Source: Peredibacter starrii
GTDB lineage: Bacteria > Bdellovibrionota > Bacteriovoracia > Bacteriovoracales > Bacteriovoracaceae
Direction of reading: 5' to 3'
DNA: 64,000 nt
Assembly (NCBI RefSeq): GCF_034259205.1
Contig: NZ_CP139487.1
Coordinates: 3,534,001 to 3,598,000, forward strand
The notes beneath the pieces were generated by a model. It was not told the DNA's origin, made no database searches, and saw nothing but the letters and a program-made list of their open reading frames with translations. This document shows, one piece after another, positions 49,089 through 59,000 of the stretch (positions are counted from its first letter, which is position 1; each line of letters begins with the position of its first letter). Both the position numbers and the translations under genes were made by a program.

Positions 49089-49213
49089 ATGGCCCCATTC
49101 TAATTCTCCCAGTGAATACTATCAAGAAAGAAGGCCATATTCGCTATGCGTTATTTTTGACTTTACCAATGAGGACAGTTAGTTTTTACCAGAATCAAAC
49201 TAAGGAAGGATCC

Positions 49214-50977
49214 GTGGATCAAAAAATCATTCAGAACGCAACTTTATGGGGTAACAACACTTACTTTAGCGAAGCAGATCGACAGGAGATCCAAAAGCTT
49301 CTGGCCGACCTTCCAAAGAATGAACTTGAACTAACTGAAAGATTCTACCGTGACCTTGAGTTCGGTACAGGTGGTCTACGTGCCCCGATGGGCATGGGAC
49401 AAAACCGAATGAACCGCTACAACGTTCGTCGTGCTACACAAGCACTGGCAAACAACATCATGAAACACTTCAATGGTGGTTCGGCAGTTATTTCCTATGA
49501 TTCAAGAAACTGCTCAAAAGAGTTTGCTTTGGAAGCGGCCGGCGTGTTTGCAGCGAATGGCATTAAGGCCTATGTCTTCCGCGCTTTAACTCCTACTCCA
49601 ATGCTTTCATACGGTGTTCGTTACTATAAGGCGCAAGCGGGGATCATGATCACTGCCAGCCACAACCCTCCTATCTATAACGGCTTCAAGGCCTTCTGGA
49701 ATGATGGTGCTCAAGTAGTTCCGCCAGTAGATAAAGAAATCATCAATCAGTACAACGAGCTGACTGATTGGAACAACATTAAGTACATGCCATTTGAAGA
49801 GGCCGAAAAGAAAGGTCTCGCGGTTTGGACAGATGAGAAGGTTGAAAACGCTTTTTATGAAGTGATTGAAAAGAAAGTTATCCAGGATATGGATTTTTGT
49901 AAAAAGCACGGTGGAGAGCTATCAATCGTATACACTGCTCTTCACGGTTCAGCGGAAGTTCCATGTAACGTAACTGCAAAACGTCTGGGCTTCACAAACT
50001 TCTACTCTATTCCTGAACAAGCAAAACCAGATGGGAACTTCCCGACTGTAAAATCACCAAACCCAGAAGATCCAAAAGCGCTGGCAATGGCGATTGATTA
50101 TATGCTGAAGAACAATGGTGATATCGTTTATGGCACTGACCCAGATGGTGACCGTCTTGGTGTTGTTGTTAATGATCATGGAAAACCTGCGATCCTTAAC
50201 GGTAACCAGATTGCGGCTTTGATGCTGTATTATGTGTTCTTCACAAAAGTAGAAAAGAAAACGCTTCCTGAAAAGGCCCTGGTCATTAAATCAATTGTGA
50301 CCTCACCTATTCAGAACGCCATCGTCGAACACTTTGGTGGAACAGTGATGGACACTCTGACTGGCTTTAAATGGATGGCGGGACTTATCCGTGATCTTGA
50401 AGTTCAGAAGTCTCCCTATAACTTTGTATTCGCTTCAGAAGAATCATTCGGATATATGCCTCACAATGAATCACGCGATAAAGATGGCGTGAGTTCAATG
50501 GCCCTGATGTCTGAAGTGGCGCTTTATTACAAGCGTAAGAACATGTCTCTGGTGGACGCTCTGGATGAAATCTACGCGAAGTTTGGTTTCTTCTATGAGT
50601 CTCTTGTGTCTCTGGACTACGAAGGTATTGAAGGTGCGAAGAAAATTGGTCGCATCATGGAGTTCTTCCGTCATTATCCTGAGACTCAATTCGCAGGTGA
50701 AGAGATTGTGGGTAAAGAAGATTACGAAGCATCGATCTCTTCTGATATTCGTCTAAAGAGTAATAAAGCAATCGCCCTTCCAAAGAGTAACGTACTGAGC
50801 TTCTCGTTTGCGAGCGGCAACAAGCTCTTCCTACGTCCCTCAGGAACTGAACCTAAAATCAAGTTCTACACGATGGTACGTGAGACTGAAGGCGATCTAG
50901 CGGCGAAGAAACTGAATGCGCTTAAGAAAGTAAAAATCATCGAAGACAAAATTAAAGAGTTTTGCGAAAAGGCCTAA
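49214..50977 (+). CDS. Phosphoglucomutase/phosphomannomutase (PgcA-like)
   Basis: A 587-aa alpha-D-phosphohexomutase of the size of Bacillus PgcA. It interconverts glucose-1-P and glucose-6-P (or the mannose pair) through a phosphoserine. FGTGGLRAPMG is the N-terminal motif, TASHNPPIYNGFK carries the phosphoserine (Ser149), DPDGDRLG binds Mg2+, EESFGYM contacts sugar, and RPSGTEPKIKFY binds phosphate. GTG 49214 is preferred because AAGGAAGGA lies just upstream; in-frame ATG and GTG codons occur earlier. The queC start codon overlaps its stop (TAATG), so the two are coupled, an unusual pairing. Confidence 0.92.
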   Translation: MDQKIIQNATLWGNNTYFSEADRQEIQKLLADLPKNELELTERFYRDLEFGTGGLRAPMGMGQNRMNRYNVRRATQALANNIMKHFNGGSAVISYDSRNCSKEFALEAAGVFAANGIKAYVFRALTPTPMLSYGVRYYKAQAGIMITASHNPPIYNGFKAFWNDGAQVVPPVDKEIINQYNELTDWNNIKYMPFEEAEKKGLAVWTDEKVENAFYEVIEKKVIQDMDFCKKHGGELSIVYTALHGSAEVPCNVTAKRLGFTNFYSIPEQAKPDGNFPTVKSPNPEDPKALAMAIDYMLKNNGDIVYGTDPDGDRLGVVVNDHGKPAILNGNQIAALMLYYVFFTKVEKKTLPEKALVIKSIVTSPIQNAIVEHFGGTVMDTLTGFKWMAGLIRDLEVQKSPYNFVFASEESFGYMPHNESRDKDGVSSMALMSEVALYYKRKNMSLVDALDEIYAKFGFFYESLVSLDYEGIEGAKKIGRIMEFFRHYPETQFAGEEIVGKEDYEASISSDIRLKSNKAIALPKSNVLSFSFASGNKLFLRPSGTEPKIKFYTMVRETEGDLAAKKLNALKKVKIIEDKIKEFCEKA

Positions 50978-51645
50978 TGGAAAAAGCAATTGTCCTGTTA
51001 AGTGGTGGAATGGATTCTCTGGTATGTGCCGGGGAAGCATTAGCAGAAAGCCAGGAAGTATCATTCCTGCATATGAACTATGGTCAAAAGACCTCTGTTC
51101 GCGAACGTAAATCATTCGATGATATCGCCGACTTTTATAAAGTAAAAGAATCTGATCGAAAGATCATTGATATGACTTTTTTAAAGCAGATCGGTGGAAG
51201 TTCACTGACTGATGAGAATATCGATGTGAAGTCTTACCAGGGTGACTCTAATGTCATTCCTGATTCATATGTTCCATTCAGAAACTCAATCATCCTTTCT
51301 CTAGCGGTTTCATGGGCCGAAGTGGTTGGTGCCACTAAGCTTTATATTGGCGCAAACTATGAAGACTCTCCGGGATATCCTGATTGTCGTCCAAGCTACT
51401 ATGAGGCCTTCAATCGTGTGATCAAAGAAGGTACTAAGGCCGGCAACATTGAGATTGTTACTCCTGTGCTCATGATGAAGAAGCGTGACATTGTGCTCAA
51501 AGGTCAGGAATTAAAAGTTCCATTCGCCTTAAGTTGGTCATGCTACAAGAGTTCGGACAAAGCATGCGGTCAATGTGACTCTTGCGCGCTACGTTTACGT
51601 GGTTTTCGTGAAGCTGGCATCAAAGACCCCATTGACTACAAGTAG
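50977..51645 (+). CDS. queC: 7-cyano-7-deazaguanine synthase QueC
   Basis: A 222-aa PP-loop ATPase that converts carboxydeazaguanine to preQ0 in queuosine synthesis. The P-loop SGGMDS is at residues 9-14, and the zinc site is CYKSSDKACGQCDSCALR near the C-terminus. FRNSIILSLAVSWAEVVGA and YPDCRPSYYEAFN complete the family pattern. ATG 50977 shares its A with the stop codon of the phosphohexomutase. No queD, queE or queF is in the window, so the pathway is dispersed. Confidence 0.95.
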   Translation: MEKAIVLLSGGMDSLVCAGEALAESQEVSFLHMNYGQKTSVRERKSFDDIADFYKVKESDRKIIDMTFLKQIGGSSLTDENIDVKSYQGDSNVIPDSYVPFRNSIILSLAVSWAEVVGATKLYIGANYEDSPGYPDCRPSYYEAFNRVIKEGTKAGNIEIVTPVLMMKKRDIVLKGQELKVPFALSWSCYKSSDKACGQCDSCALRLRGFREAGIKDPIDYK

Positions 51646-51690
51646 AGCGGCCTTAAACTAACAGCAATGAATTTAACACAAGGAGTGTGT

Positions 51691-51975
51691 ATGAAAACTT
51701 TGCTAGTTGCGTCTCTTCTTTTAGGTTCAATCGGAGCTTTCGCTAATCATCACGAAGAGTGGGACAAACTTCCATTCGCAGAGAAGAAAACAAAGATCTC
51801 TGAAAAACTAGATAATAAAATCAAAATGCTTCAAGAGAACAAGTCTTGCGTAGATGGCGCAAAAGACGATGCCGCTCTGAAAGTATGTACAGATAAAATG
51901 CACCAGGAAAGAAAAGAAATGAAGAAGAACTGGGACAAAATGAAAGGCAAGAAAGGTAAAAAAGATAAGAAGTAA
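51691..51975 (+). CDS. Small secreted lysine-rich protein
   Basis: A 94-aa protein with a Sec signal peptide (LLVASLLLGSIGAFA, cleavage near residue 17). The mature part begins NHHEEWDKLPF and is mostly charged helix, with two Cys (SCVDGAK, KVCTDK) and a terminal Lys/Gly run (KGKKGKKDKK). It is likely periplasmic and may bind nucleic acid or polyanion; no family is recognised. SD AAGGAG is flanked by ACAC/GTGT but is not paired itself. A strong terminator follows. Confidence 0.75.
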   Translation: MKTLLVASLLLGSIGAFANHHEEWDKLPFAEKKTKISEKLDNKIKMLQENKSCVDGAKDDAALKVCTDKMHQERKEMKKNWDKMKGKKGKKDKK

Positions 51976-51980
51976 TATCA

Positions 51981-52003
51981 GGGCCCGCAAGGGCCCTTTT
52001 TTT
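51981..52003 (+). terminator. Rho-independent terminator after the small lysine-rich gene
   Basis: GGGCCC-GCAA-GGGCCC (51981-51996) followed by TTTTTTT is a textbook intrinsic terminator. Its T-tract reaches the stop codon of the convergent lipoprotein gene (52002). Confidence 0.92.
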
Positions 52004-52427
52004 AGTCTTTATAGAACTGATACGACTGAACTAAAATATAGTTTCGACCATAGTCCGCATATTGAACTTGTCCCGTCACGGCCATGGCACATTTCATGAA
52101 AGTTTGATCCAACTTCACTTCTTTCGAAGAAAATTCATAAAAATCCAAATTTCCGAAATAATCCACTCCTACCACCATACAGGTATTGAATTCATCCTGC
52201 CCTGTTCGATTCTTAAAGTCCTCATAACACAACTGCATGCTTTTCTGGGTCGAAGCAAGCTTCATGTTAAGATCGGGACTGTTAATGATTTGCATGAACT
52301 GGTTTCGAGGATTTTTAAGATACTTCAGAGAGACGTGGGAGCAGGTTTTTTCTTTCTTAAACTTGGGCCGTTCACTGGCACAACCGACTAGGAACAGCGC
52401 GAGTACAATGAAATAAAATTTTGTCAT
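52002..52427 (-). CDS. Lipoprotein, unknown function, last gene of the dnaE operon
   Basis: A 141-aa lipoprotein (lipobox LFLVGCAS). The mature part has Cys in TCSHVSL, LCYED, NTCMVVG and KCAMAV, and ends in a beta-rich, Tyr-rich stretch (YADYGRNYILVQSYQFY). The overall pattern resembles small AgmX/TonB-C-like or pre-peptidase domains, but I cannot assign a family. Its ATG overlaps the stop of the pseudo-HD-GYP gene by four bases (ATGA), placing it as the fifth gene of the dnaE-led operon. Confidence 0.75.
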   Translation of the reverse strand: MTKFYFIVLALFLVGCASERPKFKKEKTCSHVSLKYLKNPRNQFMQIINSPDLNMKLASTQKSMQLCYEDFKNRTGQDEFNTCMVVGVDYFGNLDFYEFSSKEVKLDQTFMKCAMAVTGQVQYADYGRNYILVQSYQFYKD

Positions 52428-53800
52428 CTTCTTTTCACCTTCTCTAAAGCTTTAATGACTTTACGGAAGTTCACAAAGTCATAACGACTATGGCACTTCA
52501 AAAGAAAGTCGTCCATAGTCGGCTCGTCATCCTGTAAGTAATAGAATGAAAAGTCCGTGGCCACTATGAACAAAGCTGAGAGAGGTGAAATCTTTTCGGC
52601 GCGAAGGCCCAATGGAAATCCGCTTCCATCCGGAAATTCATGATGTTGGTAAACCAATGCATCTGTATCTGGCGGAGCAGAAGTAAAATAACGTTTGATG
52701 AGATTCGCAGCGTCTTTCGGGTGAGACAAAAAGATCTTCTGATCTTCTTCAGAAAGTGTATTTTTAACGCGTTCGAATTCATGAAGATTAGGAATCTTCA
52801 AAAGTTCAGGTCTAACTGCGAGTGTAATGTCACTCACAACCGACGCATAAACGAGTTTATCCATGGTGGTTTTTGAGATCCAATCGAGCTGCTTAGCAAG
52901 CACACACGACATAAGACTAGTAAGATTCATCTTTTGAGTAAAAAGAGCATAATGATTCTGATTCTCTTTCAAGACTCTCAGGAATGCATCGACCTTGGCT
53001 TCTTTCTCGACGATGGCGCGAATTTTCTCCACCGCTTTCTCGATGGATTCTTTGAAGTCCTTATCTACGTGAACTTCATCATCAATGCGTAGAATTTTTT
53101 GTTCGAATCTCTTCTCCGGAGAATCACTCGCCCCTCTTAAAACGAAACGGAAGTTATTGGCCTTAAGGAAAATATCGATTTGATTTTGAATCTGATTAAT
53201 GACCCACATGGCAGTATCACGAGTGAGGTAGAAATAATTAATGCCCTTACTCTTATATTTCGTCAGATCCAGAACATCGGTATTGTCATCTTCGTGGAAG
53301 ATCTTAATGAATTTATCGTTGCCGATGCGGATAAAAAGGTTCTTGTTGATCCCGTCCAGAATCGCCAGGAAGTTAATGTCGATTCGGCTGTACTGCTCTT
53401 CATTTAAAAAAGGAGATCCCGCGAAGAGCTTTTTAGATTCTTCAACCAGAGCACCAGGAAGAGTCGATTCATCCATCAGAATCATTTGATGCTGATCCTT
53501 CAGGAGCTCTTTTCCTTCTTCGCGAATTTTATCTACCAGCACCACGATACGAACTAATTTAGAATTGTCTCTCAGATAACCGATGAAATCTTCCAACAGG
53601 TAGGCGTTCGGAGTGTAATCGTAGATGATCATACTCGGAACTGAGTCCAGGTTCTTTAGGAAGGAAAGTGCCTTTTCCTCTGATTCAAGTTCAGTTACTT
53701 CTGTATGAAGGAGTGTTTCGAGCACGAACTTCAGAATCCCCCTCATATAAGGGGAAGAAGAGACAACTAAGAATGGGAGCTTCCGTACTGGTGTTGTCAT
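52424..53800 (-). CDS. Response-regulator-like protein with degenerate HD-GYP domain
   Basis: A 458-aa cytoplasmic protein. Residues about 8-125 have a receiver-like fold; the phospho-acceptor-position Asp61 is kept (SMIIYDYTPN), but the acidic pair at the first strand is replaced by SSS. A central domain of unknown type (about 150-280) follows. The C-terminus is HD-GYP-like: HHEFPDGSGFP at 386-396 is intact, but the HD pair reads S323-D324, so the key His is lost. It is probably a non-catalytic c-di-GMP or protein-binding relative. It is tightly coupled to the CsgG/FlgT-like lipoprotein gene (TAATG) and the small lipoprotein gene (ATGA). Confidence 0.82.
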   Translation of the reverse strand: MTTPVRKLPFLVVSSSPYMRGILKFVLETLLHTEVTELESEEKALSFLKNLDSVPSMIIYDYTPNAYLLEDFIGYLRDNSKLVRIVVLVDKIREEGKELLKDQHQMILMDESTLPGALVEESKKLFAGSPFLNEEQYSRIDINFLAILDGINKNLFIRIGNDKFIKIFHEDDNTDVLDLTKYKSKGINYFYLTRDTAMWVINQIQNQIDIFLKANNFRFVLRGASDSPEKRFEQKILRIDDEVHVDKDFKESIEKAVEKIRAIVEKEAKVDAFLRVLKENQNHYALFTQKMNLTSLMSCVLAKQLDWISKTTMDKLVYASVVSDITLAVRPELLKIPNLHEFERVKNTLSEEDQKIFLSHPKDAANLIKRYFTSAPPDTDALVYQHHEFPDGSGFPLGLRAEKISPLSALFIVATDFSFYYLQDDEPTMDDFLLKCHSRYDFVNFRKVIKALEKVKRR

Positions 53801-54729
53801 TAATATAGTTGGACAAAGTCCCCTTCAGTCACAGATCCACCCGAATGCAGGTTACAAATAGCTCCATCTTGGCCGAAGAAGTCCACCACTTCCAGGGTGC
53901 CTTTAACCTCGCCCTGGGACATACCTATCATAGCACCAGATTCAGGATCATAGATTTCTTGCCCCTCAGTTATGACCTTAAGAATGTCTCCCAAGTTAAT
54001 TCCAGAGGTTCGACCGGCATTGATATAGATACGAGTGCCGATGATTTTTGCCACTCGCCCCATCCAGTCTAATCTGCTTGCTATTTTTGTCACTCTTGGC
54101 ACGAATTTACGAACCGCCACTTTTACAGAATAACGTAGTAGGTCCTGACGATACGCTAAGTTCTCTTCAGATTCTTCCTGATAAAAACGAAGATTATCAT
54201 CCGAGATATTTCCATCCACTGTTTCAGAGAAAAGTTCTTTGTTGGTGAGAACGTCATAAACCTTAATTTCAACATAGGTCTCGGCCATGGACTTTAGTTT
54301 TCTCACAAATCCAATCTCATCACTCTTCTGACGAATGCGTGCTTCTTTCACGCGACCGAAAACAACAATATTCACGCCAGACATTTTTGCTTTTCGAGCA
54401 AGTTGAGCGAGTTTAATTCCACCACCGGCATAGATCTCTTTTGAGTTACCGAAAATGGTCTCACCTTCCGGATCAATTAAAAAATCACGGGACTTAATCA
54501 TCTCGCGACGAAATTCTTCAGTCGCAGTGATGGCAAGGTCTTCTCCCCCCATGGGAGATTCATTGTAAAAAGTCAGAAGCGCGATTTTCTTTTTGATCGG
54601 ACTAAATTCAGAGACCCTGTTTACTTTAGTGGCCTGATTGATAGGTTTTCTGCGCGTGATAGGCGCACAAGATTCTAGAAGAAAGGCAATTGCCAATAAT
54701 GGGAATACTCCCCAGCGCAAAGCGAACAT
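53800..54729 (-). CDS. CsgG/FlgT-like lipoprotein
   Basis: A 309-aa lipoprotein (lipobox LLESC near residue 20). The body has a CsgG/FlgT-like periplasmic pattern: KKIALLTFYNESPMGGEDLA, a helix with REMIKSRDFLIDPEG, LARKAKMSGVNIVVFGRV, and a C-terminal beta-barrel-like domain with IYINAGRTSGINLGDILKV and GSVTEGDFVQLY as in FlgT. FlgT-type proteins help assemble flagellar outer rings. ATG 54729 is preferred (GAGG 7 bases upstream). It overlaps the next gene by one base. Assignment to flagellar or other envelope structures is inference. Confidence 0.68.
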   Translation of the reverse strand: MFALRWGVFPLLAIAFLLESCAPITRRKPINQATKVNRVSEFSPIKKKIALLTFYNESPMGGEDLAITATEEFRREMIKSRDFLIDPEGETIFGNSKEIYAGGGIKLAQLARKAKMSGVNIVVFGRVKEARIRQKSDEIGFVRKLKSMAETYVEIKVYDVLTNKELFSETVDGNISDDNLRFYQEESEENLAYRQDLLRYSVKVAVRKFVPRVTKIASRLDWMGRVAKIIGTRIYINAGRTSGINLGDILKVITEGQEIYDPESGAMIGMSQGEVKGTLEVVDFFGQDGAICNLHSGGSVTEGDFVQLY

Positions 54730-54746
54730 AATCATCCTCAAAAAAG

Positions 54747-56051
54747 TTATTCAGCAATAAGCTTCAGAACATGGTGAATGCCAGTAAATTCATTCACTAA
54801 GCTGTAGCTATGAGATGATTTTAACTCTTTTAGGCGTGACAATAAATCAGTAAACGATTTTTCCTCACCTTGATAGAAACCCAGAAGCTGGGCCTCATTT
54901 TGTGAGAAACGATCGAGCTGTAGCTCGAGATTGATACCTTTTCCTTCTTTCTTGAGCATTTCCATCAACTGTAAAACATCACCCAGATTGTTTTGTCCCT
55001 GAATAATCAGACGGCTGATGCGATTAAGCTGGGGCAGGTCCCCTACTTTTTTCGTAAAAGTGCTGAAAGCACTCATGGGTGTGCGGTACATCTGACTAGC
55101 AAGGGCGGAATTAAGTGCCTTCTGATCCATCCCTCTCCAAGTACGAGTTTGAAGAGATAAAGTTTCTGAGGCGAGCAAACGCTTGGTATTGGCGTCCAAA
55201 AGAACTGCACTTCCGTCCCATTCAAAGGTCCATTCATTCAAACTTTGTAAGTGACGAACGCGTCTTAGGTTAAATGAAATTTTAAGCCATAGATTGTTTT
55301 GTAAATCTGAAGAAATTTGCATTCCTTCATCCTGACTTACTTCCTGCCAGTTTTTGAAGTTAATGAGGCATTGATCCGTACAGATAACCACTTCTTCAAC
55401 GTTAGAAGGTTGATTAGTAACTAACCAGTTTTGCCAAGAGGTCATGATAGGAGAAGAAAAACTTGCTTCTCTCTCTAGTCCTAATTCAGTCCAATCCATC
55501 CCGATGAGATTGATTTCCGAGATAAGATTAATTTTAGCGTATTGCTTATTTCCCTCAGACATTATTCGCTGAACCAGTCTGTCGAGCTTCACACGGTTAA
55601 TATTCAAATCAACCGTCGCGTTCCAAGTGGAAGTTGCATTGGGATTTTCGAGCTTTTTAAACTGAAACTGATCGACGATCTCGAGCATTCTGCTGAATCT
55701 GATGAGTTCTGCCTCACGATGAGACTCCAGACCATTTAAGAACTCTGTCTTCTGTTCAGGAGTCAGGCCTGCTTGATAATTTTTACCAAAGCGCTCCAGA
55801 AGTTTTTGTTCTCGATATTTTTCAAAATGCTTCTCAAATTTTTCCTGAAGCTTTTTTTGAAACTCTTCGTTGCTGAAACCAATCTCACTTGAATACTGAG
55901 CAATCGCCTCATTCGTGGCCGTATATAGTAGATATGGCTTTGCCCCGTCCGCACTAGGTACGTTTAATTGGCGAGTCACGCTCTTTTCAGTGGTAAGCTG
56001 CGCCCATGAAATGGACGCAGTCATTAAGATAAGAATCAGGAAAAATTTCAC
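54747..56051 (-). CDS. Periplasmic protein of unknown function in the dnaE operon
   Basis: A 434-aa protein with a Sec signal peptide (LILILMTASISWAQ, cleavage near residue 18). A charged helical segment (about 60-125, rich in Lys/Glu) is followed by mixed alpha/beta regions with LDRLVQRIMSEGNKQYAKIN and SRLIIQGQNNLGDVLQLMEM. It resembles the N-terminal parts of periplasmic assembly proteins only loosely; I cannot assign a family. Its ATG overlaps the dnaE stop by four bases, and the CsgG/FlgT-like lipoprotein gene follows 17 bases later, so the two are likely partners. Confidence 0.72.
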   Translation of the reverse strand: MKFFLILILMTASISWAQLTTEKSVTRQLNVPSADGAKPYLLYTATNEAIAQYSSEIGFSNEEFQKKLQEKFEKHFEKYREQKLLERFGKNYQAGLTPEQKTEFLNGLESHREAELIRFSRMLEIVDQFQFKKLENPNATSTWNATVDLNINRVKLDRLVQRIMSEGNKQYAKINLISEINLIGMDWTELGLEREASFSSPIMTSWQNWLVTNQPSNVEEVVICTDQCLINFKNWQEVSQDEGMQISSDLQNNLWLKISFNLRRVRHLQSLNEWTFEWDGSAVLLDANTKRLLASETLSLQTRTWRGMDQKALNSALASQMYRTPMSAFSTFTKKVGDLPQLNRISRLIIQGQNNLGDVLQLMEMLKKEGKGINLELQLDRFSQNEAQLLGFYQGEEKSFTDLLSRLKELKSSHSYSLVNEFTGIHHVLKLIAE

Positions 56052-59000
56052 TGTTTAACTTCCTCTACTTTACCGTCAACGATGAAAGACACAGAGTTGG
56101 TATTGAGAAGCTCATTGAGTTTTGCGGCCATCTGCGGAGATGGGCTCACTAAGAAGTTATCATCCAGAGGCATACGAGCACGGCCCTCAGAAGTTTCAAA
56201 GATAAAGTGAATTGGCACTGAACCCCGGTAACTTAAAAGGATCTGCTTCATTTGCGAAAGCGAGTAAGCATTTAGGTTTTGAAGTGGAACATTTACCCGT
56301 ACCGAAGTTACGCGCTCTTCCGATTCATTCTTAAGGAAACCAACCTTGGTCGGGAAGAATTTCTTCACGTCTTCCAGACTCACGTAACCAGAAAGTACAA
56401 GTGGCTCATCGGCAGTCAAAAACTGCTGAAACTCAGCAAAGACTTTCGGGAAGAAAATACATTCAATTTTTCCATGTAAGTCTTCAAGAGTCACGAAGGC
56501 CATTTTATCACCCTTCTTGCTCAGGATGACCTTAGATTCTGAAATCATACCGGCAATCACAACACTTCGTTTAGAAGGATCGTGTTCGTCCCCACGACGA
56601 GGATTAAAGCCCTCAGGCTTAGGCACAGTCGGAAGTTCATGGATCTGAGAGAGATTCATGGAAGTTAGTTTCTCCATGATATCTTTGAATCTCATCAGCG
56701 GGTGACCAGAAACATAAATCCCCAAAAGTTCGGCTTCGTGGGAAAGTTTTTGTTTCTCATCAAACTCAGCAGACTCAGCAATGTTTAAATGCTCTTCAGA
56801 ACTTTGAGTCACCTCACCCATATCAAAGAGTGAAGTTTGACCCATGAGTTTTTCTTCCTGCTTCTTCTCAGCGAAGGCAACGATAAACTCCATGTTCTCA
56901 AGAAGTGTCTTACGGTTGTATTTTTCGCATGAATCGAAAGCACCTACTTTAATCAGGGCCTCCATCACACGCTTGTTCACAGATTTAAGATTTACGCGTT
57001 CACAGAAATCAACGAAGCCCTTAAAAGGACCATTTTCTGTGCGCTCTTTTACGATATCATCTACCGCACCTTCACCCACGCCCTTCACGGCACCAAGACC
57101 GAAACGAATACGAGTGTTACCGATTACGTTGAACAGCCATAACGACTCGTTAACATCCGGTGGAAGGATTTCAATATCAAACTCTTTGGCCTCAGCGATA
57201 TACGCCGTGATCTTTTCTTTGTTGTTGATCTCGGTACCGAGAAGAGCAGCAAAGAACTGGGCCGGATAATACTTCTTTAAAAACGCTGTCTGATAGGCAA
57301 CTACCGAGTAAGCAACCGCATGGGACTTGTTGAATCCGTATTCAGCGAATTTCTCCATCAAGTCGAAAAGTACGATTGATTTCTCTTCATCGAAGCCACG
57401 CTCAAGAGCACCCTTTCGGAAAATCTCTTTATGAGCGGCCATTTCTTCAGCTTTCTTCTTCCCCATCGCTCGACGAAGCATGTCCGCTTGTCCAAGCGAG
57501 TAACCACCGATCACTCGAGCAACGTTCATTACCTGCTCTTGGTAAACGATAATTCCGTAAGTATCTTTCAGAACTGGTTTTAGTTCTTCAAAAGCATATT
57601 CTTCAATAGCACCGTTAATTTTGTTTTTGATCTCGGCAAATTTTAAGTGCATCCCCATGCCCATCGGACCTGGACGATAGAGGGCGTTGATCGCGGTAAT
57701 ATCATCGATAGAACCTGGCTTAATTCGTTTACAAAGATCCTGCATCCCTGATGACTCTAGTTGGAACACCCCTACGGTTTTTCCTTCTGAGATCATGTCG
57801 TAGACAGAAGCATCGTTCATATCGATGTCTTCAATATCGAAGTCGGCCTTTAAATCACGACGAACAAACTTCTCTGCGTTTGAAATCACAGTCAGAGTTT
57901 TTAGTCCTAAGAAGTCGAACTTAACCAGACCAATTTTTTCCGAGAAGTCTTTATCGAACTGAACGACCTGTTCACCCTTGGCCCCGCGGAAAAGCGGACA
58001 GTAAGTCACAAGTGGTTCGTTGGTAATGATTACTCCGGCAGCGTGAATACCCGCGTGACGGTTAAGACCTTCAAGTCGTTTACCAATTTGAAGAATACGT
58101 CTTACTTTAGGATCATTATCTTCAAGCTCTTTAAGCTTAGGTTCTTTATCAATGGCATCCTGAAGTTCAATACCAAGTTCTTCCGGTACGAGCTTCGCAA
58201 GAGCATCTGCTTCCGCATATGGAAGAGCAAACACACGTGATACGTCACGAAGAACCGCTTTTGCAGAAAGTGTACCAAAGGTAATGATCTGCCCTACGCG
58301 CTCTTCACCATATTTTTTAGTTACGTATTCAATTACTTCCTGACGACGGTCCTGACAGAAGTCGATATCAAAGTCGGGCATCGAAATACGTTCAGGGTTA
58401 ATGAAACGCTCGAAGAGAAGGTTATATGGAATCGGGTCAACGTTGGTAATTTTCAATGCATAAGCAACAATTGAACCGGCACCAGAACCACGACCCGGAC
58501 CAACTGGAATTCCATTGGCCTTAGACCAGCCGATGAAGTCCGATACGATCAGGAAGTAACCAGTGAATCCCATTTGCTTAATGAGTCCAACTTCCACTTC
58601 AAGTCGATCAAGATACTGAGGCTTAATCTCAGTTTCCCAATTATCTTTTGTTACGAGATGTTTAAAGTGAGGACCATTGAAGCGCTCTTCAAGTCCTTCT
58701 CTCGATTTACGAGCGAAGTAATCTTCTTCAGTTTCCTGAGTTGTAATTTCAAATTTTGGAAGAAGGTAAATCTGCTTACCTTTCTCATCCTGCCAACGAA
58801 TCTCAAGGTTACAAGCATCAGCAATTCTTAAAGTGTTGTTACAAGCTTCAGGAACATAGCTGAAGGCCTGACGCATTTCCTGGGCCGACTTGAAATAGAA
58901 CTCTGTCGTAGAAAGCTTCATGCGTTTTTCATCTTCAAACGTTTTACCAGTTTGAATACACATGAGAACTTCTTGGGCGGCAGCATCTTCACGAGTCAGA

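Noticed and set aside
49112-49213. N-terminal extension of the phosphohexomutase from GTG 49112 or ATG 49169
   Set aside because: Family similarity begins after residue 35 of that frame, and the strong AAGGAAGGA supports GTG 49214.
56844-57269. A 141-codon plus-strand frame opposite dnaE
   Set aside because: It is antisense to conserved polymerase sequence. Its Ser/Thr/Arg-rich product is typical of a shadow frame.
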